Positions 29,383-40,863 of a stretch of DNA of 64,000 nt are shown piece after piece. The DNA is taken from the NCBI GenBank assembly GCA_016630955.3, contig CM049993.1:1488001-1552000 (forward strand), written 5' to 3'. Each line of letters opens with the position of its first letter. Positions within the stretch are counted from its first letter, which is position 1. A program made the position numbers and the translations under genes. Origin of the DNA: Didymella arachidicola. Its lineage: Eukaryota; Ascomycota; Dothideomycetes; Pleosporales; Didymellaceae. The notes below the pieces were generated by a model. That model was not told where the DNA came from, did no database searches, and saw only the letters and a list, made by a program, of their open reading frames with translations.

Positions 29383-32300
29383 TTACACCCCAGTGCCGGC
29401 ACTTCCCTGACTGTCCTGTCTCTTAGGCAGGCTGCCTGCTGCACTGGACTCTGCGATGCTCCCCCGCTTCCCCAGCGTCGACATACTGCCCTCACTCCCT
29501 TGCCTCCTTCCCGCGATGCCACTTGTGCTGAATGTCATCTCGGATATGCCGCCAATTCTATCCGCTGCGGCACCCCTGCCTATGATACTGGATCCCAGGG
29601 ACCAATCTCTGTGAGCCGGGCTCGCCTCACGAATGCTAATCGCCGGCGGCAGTCCTAGGCTGGGAATGTTGTTGTCGAGCACTGGCAATATGCGCGGCGA
29701 TGGCGAGGGTGCTTGCCTGAAGGCTTCGTTGTAGAATTGTGATAGTAAGCCGGGATCAGAACAGAACGCTTCCAGCTCATCCTTGGCTTGCTCAGGAGTC
29801 TGTGCTGCTGGCGCCGTTGGGGGCAGCTGGGCTGCAGCATGCTTTTCTAACGCTGTATGTAGTAGGTTGGAATCTTGCACAGGTCGTGCTAGAGGACTTG
29901 AGAACGGGCTGCGATGAGGGTTGCCTCGTTCGACAGCAGGCGTCGATGGCAGCCTGCTACTTTGACTACCATCATTCGTGACTTTTTTGTGTTCGTGCAG
30001 ATCCAGCGGACGGATCCTGGTCACATCCCGGGCGCGATTGTGTGCTAGGCGATTTGCAAGGACCATGAAGTTGCCATCATCCGTAATCTGGGCAAGGAGG
30101 CCGCCGGTGCGGTGGATGAACTGCGTGTACTTGTAGTCGGGACTTCCCCAAGAATATGACACATCAGCGTCGGAAGGAAAAGCACTGGCAGCTTCCATAT
30201 CCAGGACATAGTTTAGCTTCCTCAGCAACGCTTTATGGTATGCGTATTTGTCGGTCCTTGAGTACTGCGGAGAGAAGTGCATCGAGTCCCACATCGCCTC
30301 CGTTTGATTCTGAGGTGGTTGCATCGCAAGCTTGATATGGTAGGGCGAGCGAAAGGGATGGTAGTCTGTTATGTTGGCAAGCTCTGCGATTGGCACTTCG
30401 ACCAGCTTGAGGCCGTACTTTTCGACACTGGTGGCCCAACTGACAACGGCATCCTCGATTAGCTTTGCGGTTACGTTCATCCAGTCGATGCGGATATGAT
30501 AGCAGTTGTCTGGATTGTGCACAAGGTCATAGTGCAGATTGATGATTTCCGACCGGTAGGAACGATGCCTTGGGTCGACATCGTAGCGCATCGCCCGCGA
30601 CAGCGTTACTTTTCTTTTGACAGTGCCACCTCTTGTGGGGGTCTTCTCGCCCTCTTTGGTCGAGTCCGAAGCATTCGACGATGATTCCGCCGTACTCGGT
30701 CGGGATATCAGGCCCTTAGCCGTGAGTGGCGAAGTTCTGGGTCCCTCAAGCAATGGCGTCGACGGGACAGACTTATCGAATTTTCTCAAGCTAAACCACC
30801 CAGCGCGCGATTCCTGTCTAGGCGCTCGAAACTCGGGTGCAATCTGGAAAAAGAAATTGCCGTCGCGGAACTGATGTCGCCGCTGCACGTGTTGGAAGAG
30901 GCCTCTCTCCATCAGCTGATTACCGAAATCGACCGCGCTTTCACGACTGTCGATGTCTTTCACGTTGGTCAGAAGCCAGTTTGTCAGGTCAAAGCCAATG
31001 AAGCAGTTATAGTGCAGCTTCCAGTGCCAGCGCCGATCAAGCATCTGTATGCCTTTGTCACCTTGTAGGTCCTCAGCGAGTTTCTTGAGGTCGATGTTGG
31101 AAGTGGTGTACTTGTCTGCATCTGAGACCACCGCACTCGGAAGTTCGTGATCAGAGGAATTGTAGAGGGTGTTGACAGGGCCCGCAGCGACCACAGCCGA
31201 AGGATCTCGAGTATGATACTCGATTGCAAGAGGATTTGGATCTTTCTGCTGCTTAGATGAAGACGTGCCCTGCATGTAGCGATCCTCAGGAGGGAAGTAT
31301 CGATATCTTTGCCACAGCTGCGTGAGCTTCCTAATCCCCTCCAGCCGGACTTCTTCCTCTGAGTCTTCAGCAAGTAAGGGCATTGCTCGCCGGTGGAACG
31401 AAGGGATATCAACTGGAATCAATACAAAGCGTGCTCGCCAAAAACGCAATATGTCAGAGAAGTCGTCTTGATATCCCGCGAGGAAAGTGTCAATGAAGTT
31501 CCAATTGTACTCCTTTCGTGGTGGACGCAGAATGATGTCTCTTGGATCGTAGGTGTCTTCGAAGGCAGTCCTAATGTACGGTCTGTACGGGAAAGGTCTG
31601 TTGACACCTGCAGACGATTCCAATGCTGTCGTGGGCTTGCGGTGATACCGCTTGACTTCGACTTCGCCACCAGCAACGCAAACCAGCTGGTGAATGCTTG
31701 TTCCCACGGTCATGAAGACGGTGTCGCCATCGGATGATAAATAGTCAGGAGAGATTATACTGGCTAACGACTTCTCCTGTCTGCCGGAGAATTCAGCGAC
31801 TGCAGAGCCAGTGCAAATCTGGAATCCGTGTGACAGGCGGAACGCTACGAGCTCACGGATCAAAGTTTCTCTGCTCTTTGGAGCTTCCAAGACATCGTCT
31901 TCGTCATTTTGTGTGATCTTGTACGGGCTTTCGTTATACTCCGCTGACAGCTGCGCCGCGCTTGGGAACCATTCGTGTGTCAAAGGTACAGCGGCAGGCG
32001 AACAGAGCGATCTCCATTTCATAGTGCCAGTGCGTAAAGTCCGAGGAAACACGTGGTGCCATCGACGATATTGATTCATGGTGTTCAAGACGTTCTTCTT
32101 CGGGTTACAAGGGTTGACGAGGACGGCCCACGGTGCGATGGCGCTTGTTGGGGATAACGTCTTCGGGGCATCTTTGGCTCCCCCGCTAGACGAAAGATCC
32201 AAATTCGGCTTTGAGTCTCCCTTTCCAGCGATCAGGAAAGTCGATCCAGGGTCTTTCTTGACCGAGCTGGGGTGTGATGGTACTGATGTACGCCTTGATT

Positions 32301-35206
32301 GCAGATTACGCACAGTCTCGACGGAGCGACCGCCCTGGTCAGGAGATGGCGTACCAGCCGATGAAAGACCAGCACGAGAAGAAGATCTGATAGCGATCGG
32401 CTGGGAAGGCTTCTCAGAAGAGGCCAGTCTGGTGCTAGCAAGTCTTGCTGCAATCTCACCCTTCTGGCTTTTCTCAACCGTAAGCATAGCTGGCTTGACG
32501 TCTCCTGGTGTGATGTCTGTTGTGGCATCGCCTAGAGTCGCTTTAGCTGGAGCTGCTTTTCCACCGAAGCTAATCTGTCTCAGGAACCAGTTCGAAGGCC
32601 GAGGCTTGAGGTGATCCTTGACAGGTAATGCAGCAGTGGCGGTAGCCCTTGTAGGCAGACCGGCTCTTCTTGGCGGAGAGTGACCTCGACTAGGTGCTGG
32701 CGAATGATTTGGTGTGGTGTGGGTCGACTTCTTGTTTGTACTGGAATCACCAGACCGACCGCGACGATGCATTGCACGAAAAGTGTCGGTCGTTATGTTT
32801 CCCAGAAGATTCTGCCGCCGCAGCACATCAGCTCGAGGTGCACCTGAAGGCCCGCTGTCTGGGAAGTGGTGAGAGGTGCCACGAGGGGACTGCGCCTCTG
32901 CGCCCCGTATCCTAGTGGAGGAAAGCTGAGACTTAGTCATGTCTGGAGACAGTCGAGCGGTTTTCCCTATCATTGTCCGGTTGCTGTGATACGAGCTAGA
33001 CAGGAAAGAGTCTTTCGACGGTCCGGAGGACGCATTGGATTGGAAAATGTCTTGTAACCCGACTTTCTCGCTCGATTGCCTCTCGCTGGGACGGGACTCG
33101 TTTGCAGGGGTGAAAACCCCGCTGTCGTAATCTTCCATCCAGGTCTTGTACATTGCCTTCCTCGGACCGGATGCGTCACGTTCACCTTTCGATGAATACG
33201 ATCCAAAATTGCTGCTAGCTACATCCAGGTTGGGAGTGCTGAATTGATGTTTGTCACGAACAGGCTGCTCGTTGGCACGTGGATCGCGGTGGTCTTCTTC
33301 AAGGTAAGGCAATGAGATATCTCCTAGCTCGTTCTCGATGACACCCATCATCTGCAGCTCGTAGAGTCTACATCTGAGGGCGAATGTTCGCCTTTTTCTA
33401 TGTGAGCGTTTCGTGACTTTGTCGGCTGTCCTCCATTTCGTCAATTCGAGCACGTCATCGGAAGGCCTTGACCAAAAGGAAACATCTACCCAGTAAGGCA
33501 TGGCAAATTGCCAGTCGGCGTTTTCTGCTGGCTTCGAAAAAGTCGTGCTGTCGATATCAGGAGGTAGAGTTACAAAATCGGTCTGCGATATTAAGCCGAA
33601 ATTTGGATGGTGTTGTTTCGGCGTCTTTTCTTCAAGCTCGCTCGCGTTTCCAGTCGAGCCAAAGATACCGTGTTCCTGAGCTTTCAAGATATCGGAAACG
33701 ACCAAGGGAGTCCGGTATTTGAATAGCGGTACTGAGTGCAGAGGCATAGGCGACAGACACACCAGGTCAATGCCGATACCAGAACCAACTAACGTATCTG
33801 TCGTCAGTTTCAATGTATTGTAATCGACTTCAAAAACGCCGGTCCCGGGTGTAACCACAACCACCGAGATGCCGGTCCGAACCAGGTCACGGTCAATGTG
33901 ATCGTGCGCAAATTGTGCCGCTGCGAGGTTGATGGCCTCAAGTATGTTTCCTTGACTTGCTGATGACGGCCTGCCGGCAACAATCGTGTTCTCTTCGGCT
34001 TCTGTTATCTCGTGTTGATTGTCTGGTGTATCGTTGGCCTTGGTGGCAGGCTTGGAGATCAACGACACTTCTCGAAGGAAGTTGCGGAATTCGAGCTTTA
34101 ACTGATGCAGGATTTTGATCCAGTCTCCACTAGCCATGTCACTCACAACGACTCGGTAATAGTCTCTGAAGTTACCCGCGCTTGCCTCCGCATCATGTTG
34201 ACTCGTTGTGTCGTCAGGTCGATCGGTTGAGGCTTCCCCATCGTATTGCATACGCGTAAACAAAATTATCGTGACCACGTGTTTTGCATTAATCTTGAGC
34301 CATCTCTTGAACAAATCGGGGAGGAAGCCGCTGACAACTTTGTTGAACATAATCTCGCCTGCGCCCTCAGCATCGAAGTCCCACATCTCTCTTGACATCT
34401 GGATGAATAGGACGTAGCGAGCGGATTCACTGCGAAAGATAGGCTTCGTGGTTGGCGAGAAGTATCCAGAATGCACTGATTGTCCGTCAATATAGATCTG
34501 CTTCACAGTTGCTTTGATGCTCCCCATGAAAAGGACCTTCTGGCCACGATAAACAGTCCGCTTGCTGAGTTCCGCTATAGCCATTCGCCACATATCTGCT
34601 CGCGTCAGGTACTCCTCACGGAAAACGAGCTCCACGTGATGGGCTTCGTGTCTGGCTTCGTCGGCCTGAAGTCGTCAGCTCAACTTTATAATCCAGATGG
34701 GATTTTCTAACCTCTGTGATGATGACCTGCATGCGATTTCGAAATCCAAAAACTTTGGCGATCCTCTCAGCTATGGACACCTGAAGTGTGTTTGCATGCT
34801 TCGCTTTCAATTCCTGGGGTAGTGGCGTGGATACAAAAATATACGTTCTCTCCGAGTCCACATCATGACCACTAGGAATGGCGGAGCCGTTCTCATCGAC
34901 CGTCCGCGAGAACGAACCTCTCCGGCTCTTGCGCGACTGGACGTCGGCGGCATCTTTCGACGGAGTTTCTCCTCTCAACAGTGGCGAGTCCTGCGTTGAC
35001 GTTTTGACGCTAGAAGAGAAGTCTCGTACAGCCGTTCCTGTGTTGAGAGCAACTATCTGTAAGAGAGTCCCAGGCGTGGTTGGAAGCTCGGGAAATCTGT
35101 CACTGTTGAAGACAATGTCGTCCCGAGAGAAGTTATCATCATGAGTCCAGAGGGTGCAAACTTTTTGCACTTTGTTGTGTTTCGAGCTTATCATCGATTT
35201 GGACAT
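29383..35206 (-). CDS. IML1: SEACIT subunit Iml1 (DEPDC5 homologue)
   Basis: Two exons, 35206-34712 and 34665-29383, 1925 aa. Iml1 is the catalytic GAP of the SEACIT/GATOR1 complex. It acts on the Rag GTPase Gtr1 at the vacuole and switches TORC1 off in amino-acid starvation. The N-terminal block begins CTLWTHDDNFSRDDIVFNSD. After the splice the conserved EEYLTRADMWRMAIAELSKR follows, then FDAEGAGEIMFNKVVSGFLP. A DEP domain lies at ~1365-1450 (GFDLTNWLLTNVKDIDSRES ... RDGNFFFQ). The C-terminal domain contains the IRIDWMNVTAKLIEDAV segment. The 46-nt intron has a GTTAGA donor and a CTTCAG acceptor. Another Met four codons in (35194) is an alternative start. It is divergent from ALG2. Confidence 0.94.
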
Positions 35207-35537
35207 TACGGCAGCTTTTGATGTACGCCGTCATGTCGCGGTCATGTTGCTGATCATCCGTGTAGATGTCCCTTCCGTGCAATGGAATATCAGGAGCTCT
35301 GCAAATAGGTACTGAACAATCGCATGAATCTATGGATGGTGGTGTTGTGTCGACATCAGATGATGGGTACTCTGTCTCGGATGAGCGTGATGGCCGTCGA
35401 GCTGCAGGAACGCGTCCCCGGCGCGCGGAGGAGGAAGGTGTGCCCCACTACAGCTAAAGCAGTTTAGTTCGTGGCAGCTGCCCGCAACACGTCGGTTTTC
35501 AGAAGCCACGAATACAAACATTCGACAACACCTCAGC
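35207..35537. promoter_or_regulatory. Divergent promoter, IML1 / ALG2
   Basis: A 331-bp gap between divergent starts. No specific site recognised. Confidence 0.5.
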
Positions 35538-37002
35538 ATGGAGGAAGAGAAACAGCACATTGTCTTCTTTCACCCAGATCTGGGAATCGGAGGAGCTGAG
35601 CGGCTCCTCATCGATGCTGCAGTAGGATTGCAGAACCGTGGACACAAGGTCACAGTCTTTACCTCATACCGTGATCCAAACCACTGTTTCGATGAAGCGC
35701 GTGATGGTAAGCACATCCCCTGCTGCGGCGCCCTCCTCCCATGCTCATGCATAGATAAGGTAGCTGAGACTTGACCTGCATCGTAAAGGTACCCTCGACG
35801 TACGTGTGCGCGGCAACACGATCATCCCACAAGCCTTCCTTAATCGCTTCGCAATCCTCTGCGCAATCCTCCGCCAGGTGCACCTCATTCTACAAATCGC
35901 CCTTTTCTCCAACGAGCTCGCAAAGCTCACGCCTACAACGTTCTTTATCGATCAGCTGAGCGCCGGGATACCTCTATTACGCCTACTGCAGCCTCGACCG
36001 CGAGTCATATTCTACTGCCACTTTCCTGACAAGCTTCTTGCCAAGAAAGGCAGTCCTTTGAAGTCGTTGTATCGGCTGCCCTTTGATTCGCTAGAAAGCT
36101 GGAGCACAGGATGCAGCGATACAATTGTGGTGAACAGCAAGTTTACTAGGAGTGTCTTTGCTGAGGCCTTTCCAAGCTTGCGACATCGGAAGCCTGGCGT
36201 CATATACCCATGCGTTGATACGAGCGATGGCAGTCATCTTGACGAGATCACACCGCTGTGGAAAGATAAGAAAGTGCTTCTAAGCATCAACAGATTCGAG
36301 AAAAAGAAAGATGTAGCATTGGCAGTGAAGGCATTCGCAGGCTTGTCACCCGCCGAACGCCAGGATGCGCGCCTTGTCCTTGCAGGTGGATATGATCCAC
36401 GGGTTCCAGAGAACGTGTCTACATACAACGAGCTTTGTGAATTGGCCGACTCTCTACATCTGAAGCACGCAACTGTGAAGAACATCATTACGGCGCAAGC
36501 TGTACCTAACGACATCTCTGTCATTTTCTTGCACTCCGTGCCGAACGCCTTGAAGTCTACGCTCTTATCGACATCCCGCCTCTTGGTATACACCCCGCGC
36601 AACGAACATTTTGGCATTGTGCCTCTGGAGGCAATGCTCGCTGGAACCCCGGTCCTCGCTGCCAACGAGGGTGGACCGACCGAGACGGTTGTTAGTGGAC
36701 AGACAGGCTGGCTCAGGGATGTCAGCAAAGTCAACGATTGGACAGAAGTCATGCGCATCGCACTCGAAGATGGAGAAGGCGAGCAGAGATTGAAGGAAAT
36801 GGGCAAATGGGGCAGAGAGCGCGTCATTGCTGAATTCTCGAAGGAGACAATGGCTGAGAGGCTCGAGAAGGAGATCAACGACATGCTGGGGAGGCAGGGA
36901 CGTCCAGTCCTGATGCCTTTCACGGCCATACTAGCGGTAATGGCTCTGATGGGTCTTCTGGTCGCTGCCAGCTTTTGGTTAGCTATGAGCAAGGGATCGT
37001 AG
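35538..37002 (+). CDS. ALG2: Alpha-1,3/1,6-mannosyltransferase Alg2
   Basis: Two exons, 35538-35706 and 35789-37002, 460 aa. Alg2 adds the second and third mannoses to the dolichol-linked oligosaccharide on the cytosolic ER face, for N-glycosylation. The family N-terminus FFHPDLGIGGAERLLIDAA starts at residue 10. The GT4 fold includes FIDQLSAGIPLLR, SINRFEKKKDVALAVKAFA and the EX7E motif EHFGIVPLE. The C-terminus has a hydrophobic anchor (MPFTAILAVMALMGLLVAAS). The 82-nt intron (donor GTAAGC, acceptor GTAAAG) joins GARDG to TLDVRVRGNT in frame. Confidence 0.95.
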
Positions 37003-37198
37003 ATTGCGCGATGCTGTTGCGTGCGTGTATATTACATAAACAAGTCGAACAGAATCGCATATTGAACGATCGTATGGAACAGAGTATCCTCCACTACCAG
37101 ACACACATACAATAGCGCACAAGCATCACGCATGCCCCAGCAAAAAAGGACAAGGAGAAAACAACATCCATCGAAGAACACACTACCAAAATCCTGCC

Positions 37199-37205
37199 AA
37201 AAAAA
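37199..37205 (-). terminator. Pol III terminator of tRNA-Gln
   Basis: Run of T on the minus strand directly after the discriminator base of tRNA-Gln (eight T when the discriminator is counted). Confidence 0.85.
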
Positions 37206-37240
37206 AGGTCTATCCCAGATTCGAACAGGGGTTGCCGGAA

Positions 37241-37251
37241 CTTTTGATGAG
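37241..37251 (-). other. Canonical anticodon-loop intron of tRNA-Gln
   Basis: 11 nt after A37, starting CTCA and ending AAAG, with anticodon-intron pairing possible. This is a normal Sen-complex type intron. Confidence 0.85.
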
Positions 37252-37277
37252 TCAAAATCCGGAGTGATAACCACTAC

Positions 37278-37329
37278 CTGATGATACGTCAATAACTATC
37301 CGAAACCTCGACATCACAGAGCAACTTAC
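37278..37329 (-). other. D-arm intron of tRNA-Gln, spliceosomal type
   Basis: 52 nt, donor GTAAGT, branch-like TTGAC about 11-15 nt before the ATCAG acceptor. It lies between mature positions 11 and 12. Its interior sequence does not resemble the tRNA-Pro inserts. Confidence 0.85.
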
Positions 37330-37340
37330 ACTAATAGACC

Positions 37341-38469
37341 TTGACATCGCATTTGATGACAAAGCACCATACATTTATGTTATAACCTGACGCGATAAAC
37401 AAACAAAGCCAGCGCTGTATCTGCCTCCCCGCAACATCGTGATGGTTCTGGTTCGGGTTCTGCGCCGTGTGGGTGCTAGTGAGGGGTGGGGTATACTGAA
37501 CACACTCGGCTCGCGCCGAAACACCGGCGTGGTGGAGTGACATCAAGACTTTCCAACTCCCGTCAGCATCATCAAGAAGAAAAAGGCGCGGTTGATTCCG
37601 CGCTGCGGCCAACACGGAGTTTATGTACTATTTCCTCGATGCAGAAACGTTGCTGAATACTCTTTTTGGTGGTGTTCGAGCCACTATGGGCGTGGAATAG
37701 GTTCCATTGCGCTGGCCCTGCGGAGTGCAGAACGTGAAGATGGAGAGAAGGAATGGAAACGTGTTGCATCTCTTGCTAGAGGGACGTGCCGTATCTGCGC
37801 ATTATTCCGACACATGCGAGTATCACCCTATAACCCCTCCAACAACAGCACCGCACCGCGCCACGATTAAATTTTTCAACACAACCAACAGCTTGTATCA
37901 GCCGTACGTGGACAGAGAAGGGTATTGGATAGGAACATTTGGAATAGGATACGCGAGGCTGTGTTCTCTATGTATCATAAAGACTTGAGCTGGGAAGATG
38001 GGATTGAGGGGGTATTGCGGTGGACTGGTGATGATCGGAGGGTAGGACGCAAGGTATGGTCTCTGGCTCCTTGGAGTAAGGGTTTCGGGGTGTACGATGA
38101 GAATTTGTGTTGATTTGTACTCGCTGAAAAACTTAGGTCGAAAGAAGTTCTGAAGAACGAAGGGGGCAATGTGCAGAAAGGAGTGTGGATTTGGGGGGAC
38201 TTGATCGATCAGTCGATTGGGTTACAGGCCACAAAGCATCAGACAGGCAGTTCCTGATCTAGACGCCGCGCTGCAAAGTCCGAGCACCTTGGTGTTTGTT
38301 GTGTCAACAGACATACCGCTCTCGCCCTCGGTACCGCTGCTGTCCGTGTGCAAGCCAAGCCTTTTGTCTCTGGTCTACTGTGCATCTAGTCGCTTGCAGG
38401 CGTTGTCCATATAGTCATCAACGGACGTACATAGTCCTCTCCGTCAACACAAACTACTCAGAAGCAAGC
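37341..38469. other. Intergenic region with unassigned short frames
   Basis: 1.1 kb upstream of tRNA-Gln and downstream of the APH-like gene. A plus-strand frame at 37925-38113 (63 codons) looks weakly coding but has no recognised relative. Nothing else is supported. Confidence 0.35.
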
Positions 38470-40370
38470 CTATAGAGCTAGATTATCTTTGAACGGCCAA
38501 GCCTGCGCCCATTGCCTTTTATCCTCGTCTGTTTTTGCATAGCGATTGAGGAATTCCTCGCGACACCGGGCCAGCCGCTGCTTGTAGACGGTGTAGTTGT
38601 CATGATTGACCCAACCATCCCATCCCTGGTAAGCCCCAATTTCGGTCAAGATTTCGTGCAGTAGCTCAACGCCTTCACTCCAACTTGTCTCGAGCCTTTG
38701 CTGCTCAATCCTATCCTGGGAAGTAAAATGAAGCGGACACGGTACGGAAGGCCCAATACACGTGGTCCACTCGTCTTGGAGTCGGATGAGCATTCCCTGG
38801 AGGACTGGCTCACCATCGCTGAAGATCGAGCTTGCCAGGACAGTGATTTGCCCCTGAAGGGTCTCTCGGAATTGTAGCGCTTGGGCGATGTCAGGACATT
38901 GCCGGAGCATAAGTATCTCGCAAAGCTTGTAGAGAGATTGTGCAGCGCGGAGGGTCTTGGCGCTGTGTTGGTCCTGCTCGCTCATGGTATCGAAGTCTTC
39001 GGGTAAGGCTATGGGGTTGAAACCGTCTGGAATCGGGCCTTCGAACTCGATGAGTGAAGGGTGGCGTGCTTGGAGGAAGAGCGGAGAGATGTTGATTGCT
39101 TGCCAGTCGATGATGTTGAGGATTTTGGTTGGTTGGGAGGGGTCGACGAAGATGTTGTCGCTGTGCAGATCAGAGTGCCAAAGTGTTGGCTTTGATAGGT
39201 TGGTGTTTTTGGGCATGATACTATTGGAAACTTTTAGGTAGTCCTGGAGGACTGCGACTTTCAGTGCTTTGGTGGGACGGTATTGATTGGGACCGCCGAA
39301 TAGCCCTTGCTGGCTAGGATGCGACGAGAATCTGTCAATGCAGGCTAGCTCTCGGGCGGCGCGAGAACGGGCATATTCGTCCGGAGAAGGCCTTATGGCG
39401 AGATCAGCTTGCAATGAACATGACAGCAAAGGCAACAGAGCTTACACGGCCCTCGATGCACTTCGACAGAACCTCTTCCTTGGTCAAAGAAAGCTCGGTT
39501 AGTGGTTGGACCGACCACGAATGCTTCTCCGTTGTCTGTCAGGTTGGTTGAGTCAAGGTATTGGCTTGCGCTGGGGGTAAGTAGATCCTTCGCATAATAC
39601 AAGCTCCCGTACATGGGGAACTCGGCAGACACAAAGGCTTTCTCGTACCCGACCAGAGTCCTGATAAGTTCAAGTCTGCCCTCCCAAGATACCTTTTCCC
39701 ATATCTTGCCTAGCTCCACGCCTCCGCTGCGCTCCATTAGGATGTACTCTGCTTTGACGGGATTGTCGGTCGAAGAGCTCCACCCATATACCCGGGGCGC
39801 TGGGATACCAAGGACATTTCGGACCTGAAAAACTGACCTTTCATCAGCAGTAATTTGCCGCAGTGGATTAGGGAGGCTGTACGTAGTCCATAGTAGCGAC
39901 TTCGCCAGCCGTCGTCAAGTGCGGCAGTCCAGCATTCGGGTTCGGTAATTTAGCGATTACTTCTCGGCCATCGTCCATGGTGATAAGGAACACTTTACTG
40001 AAATTTCCTTCAGGCAGTTTCTCAATCTTGAGACATGAGCGGGCTCCAATTGCTTGCGCTGAGACATTGAGGAGTCCTTGTAGGTCGAATTCGACATAAC
40101 GGCGCGCAAGCTGGTACCTTCATTCCAAAGCCACCGACCGGAGGTGTAATTGTAAAACTGCTTCACGTCGCAATCTCGAGAAATGTCGAGGTCATGGGAA
40201 GTCACACCATAATGCCGGATGTGCGGTCGTGAGGGCGACGTTGGTAAAGCTGTCGCGAACCGAGATGAACAGAGAAATTGTCGGCGAAGCAAGTTGATTT
40301 GTGAAGAGCTAAGGACTGCATGTAAATAAGACGCTTGACGAAGAGTAGCCGAGGCAGCAAGGAGTGGCAT
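38470..40370 (-). CDS. AIM9-like aminoglycoside-phosphotransferase-fold kinase, apparent frameshift
   Basis: Exons: 40370-39883, 39824-39448 and 39391-38470. It belongs to the fungal APH/Aim9 family, often mitochondrial; the substrate is unknown. The Brenner motif LWHSDLHSDNIFVD and the metal-binding IIDW are intact in the last exon. KLPEGNFSKVFLITMDDGRE and VIAKLPNPN form the nucleotide-binding N-lobe. The introns (58 and 56 nt) splice cleanly into VLGIPAPRVYGW and HRGPPSPDEYARS. Within exon 1 the frame of FYNYTSGRWLWNE does not continue into the conserved RYQLARRYVEFD. One base appears to be missing near 40116-40121, and no usable intron explains it. Either the gene is a recent pseudogene or the base is a sequence error. 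The ATG at 40370 is tentative. Confidence 0.7.
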
Positions 40371-40863
40371 ACTGATGAGACCAAGGAGGAACAGTTATCG
40401 AAGTAAGATCGTATGGAGCTGTCCTAGCGCTTACGCGTAGGCACTCTATTGGTCAATCAGCGCTGCTAGCTTACTAGGCGCTGTAGTACAGGCTGATGTA
40501 ACGGCCCTGATGCTGAATATAGAGCTAGAACAACACCACTTGGGGGTTGAGCGTATTAGTATATTCTAAGCGAAGTATTAAAGGTTTGCTAGACCTAATA
40601 CCTTACAAAACTTGCAAAAAGAGGCAGCGCATGTTAGCGTCCTCAGCTGGAGTAAGTATACCTAGCTCGTCGGTAGATGGCAAGCCATCATGCACATCAA
40701 CGCGAGATACTTTGAAGCGACGTGGTCAAATGTTATTCATGTATTCCATCATGGATTGCATCCCTAACAACGCCATGGAAACCCAACAGGCAGATGTGCT
40801 CGCTAAAACGCTACAAAACAAGACGCCGTATCCTTTTCCAGCTCTCCCTTCCTAAAACAGTCT
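40371..40863. other. Intergenic region, AT- and CTA/TAG-rich
   Basis: 493 bp separating two minus-strand genes. The part at ~40430-40640 is rich in CTAG and TAxTA and unlike its surroundings, so it could be a decayed mobile element. No termini or reading frame support this. Confidence 0.25.

Larger units (their letters stand above)
37206..37340 (-). tRNA. tRNA-Gln(TTG) with two introns, one a GT-AG intron in the D-arm
   Basis: The exons are 37340-37330, 37277-37252 and 37240-37206, giving 72 nt including the discriminator. The acceptor stem GGTCTAT pairs perfectly with ATAGACC. The D-arm reads GTGTAGTGGTTATCAC. The anticodon arm is CCGGA-TTTTGAT-TCCGG with anticodon TTG. The T-arm CCCTG-TTCGAAT-CTGGG has one T-T mismatch. 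The sequence closely matches yeast tRNA-Gln. An 11-nt canonical intron (37251-37241) follows A37, and its TCAAAA can pair with TTTTGA of the loop. A 52-nt insert starting GTAAGT and ending ATCAG splits the D-arm between positions 11 and 12, the same site as in tRNA-Pro. It is tail-to-tail with ALG2. Confidence 0.9.
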
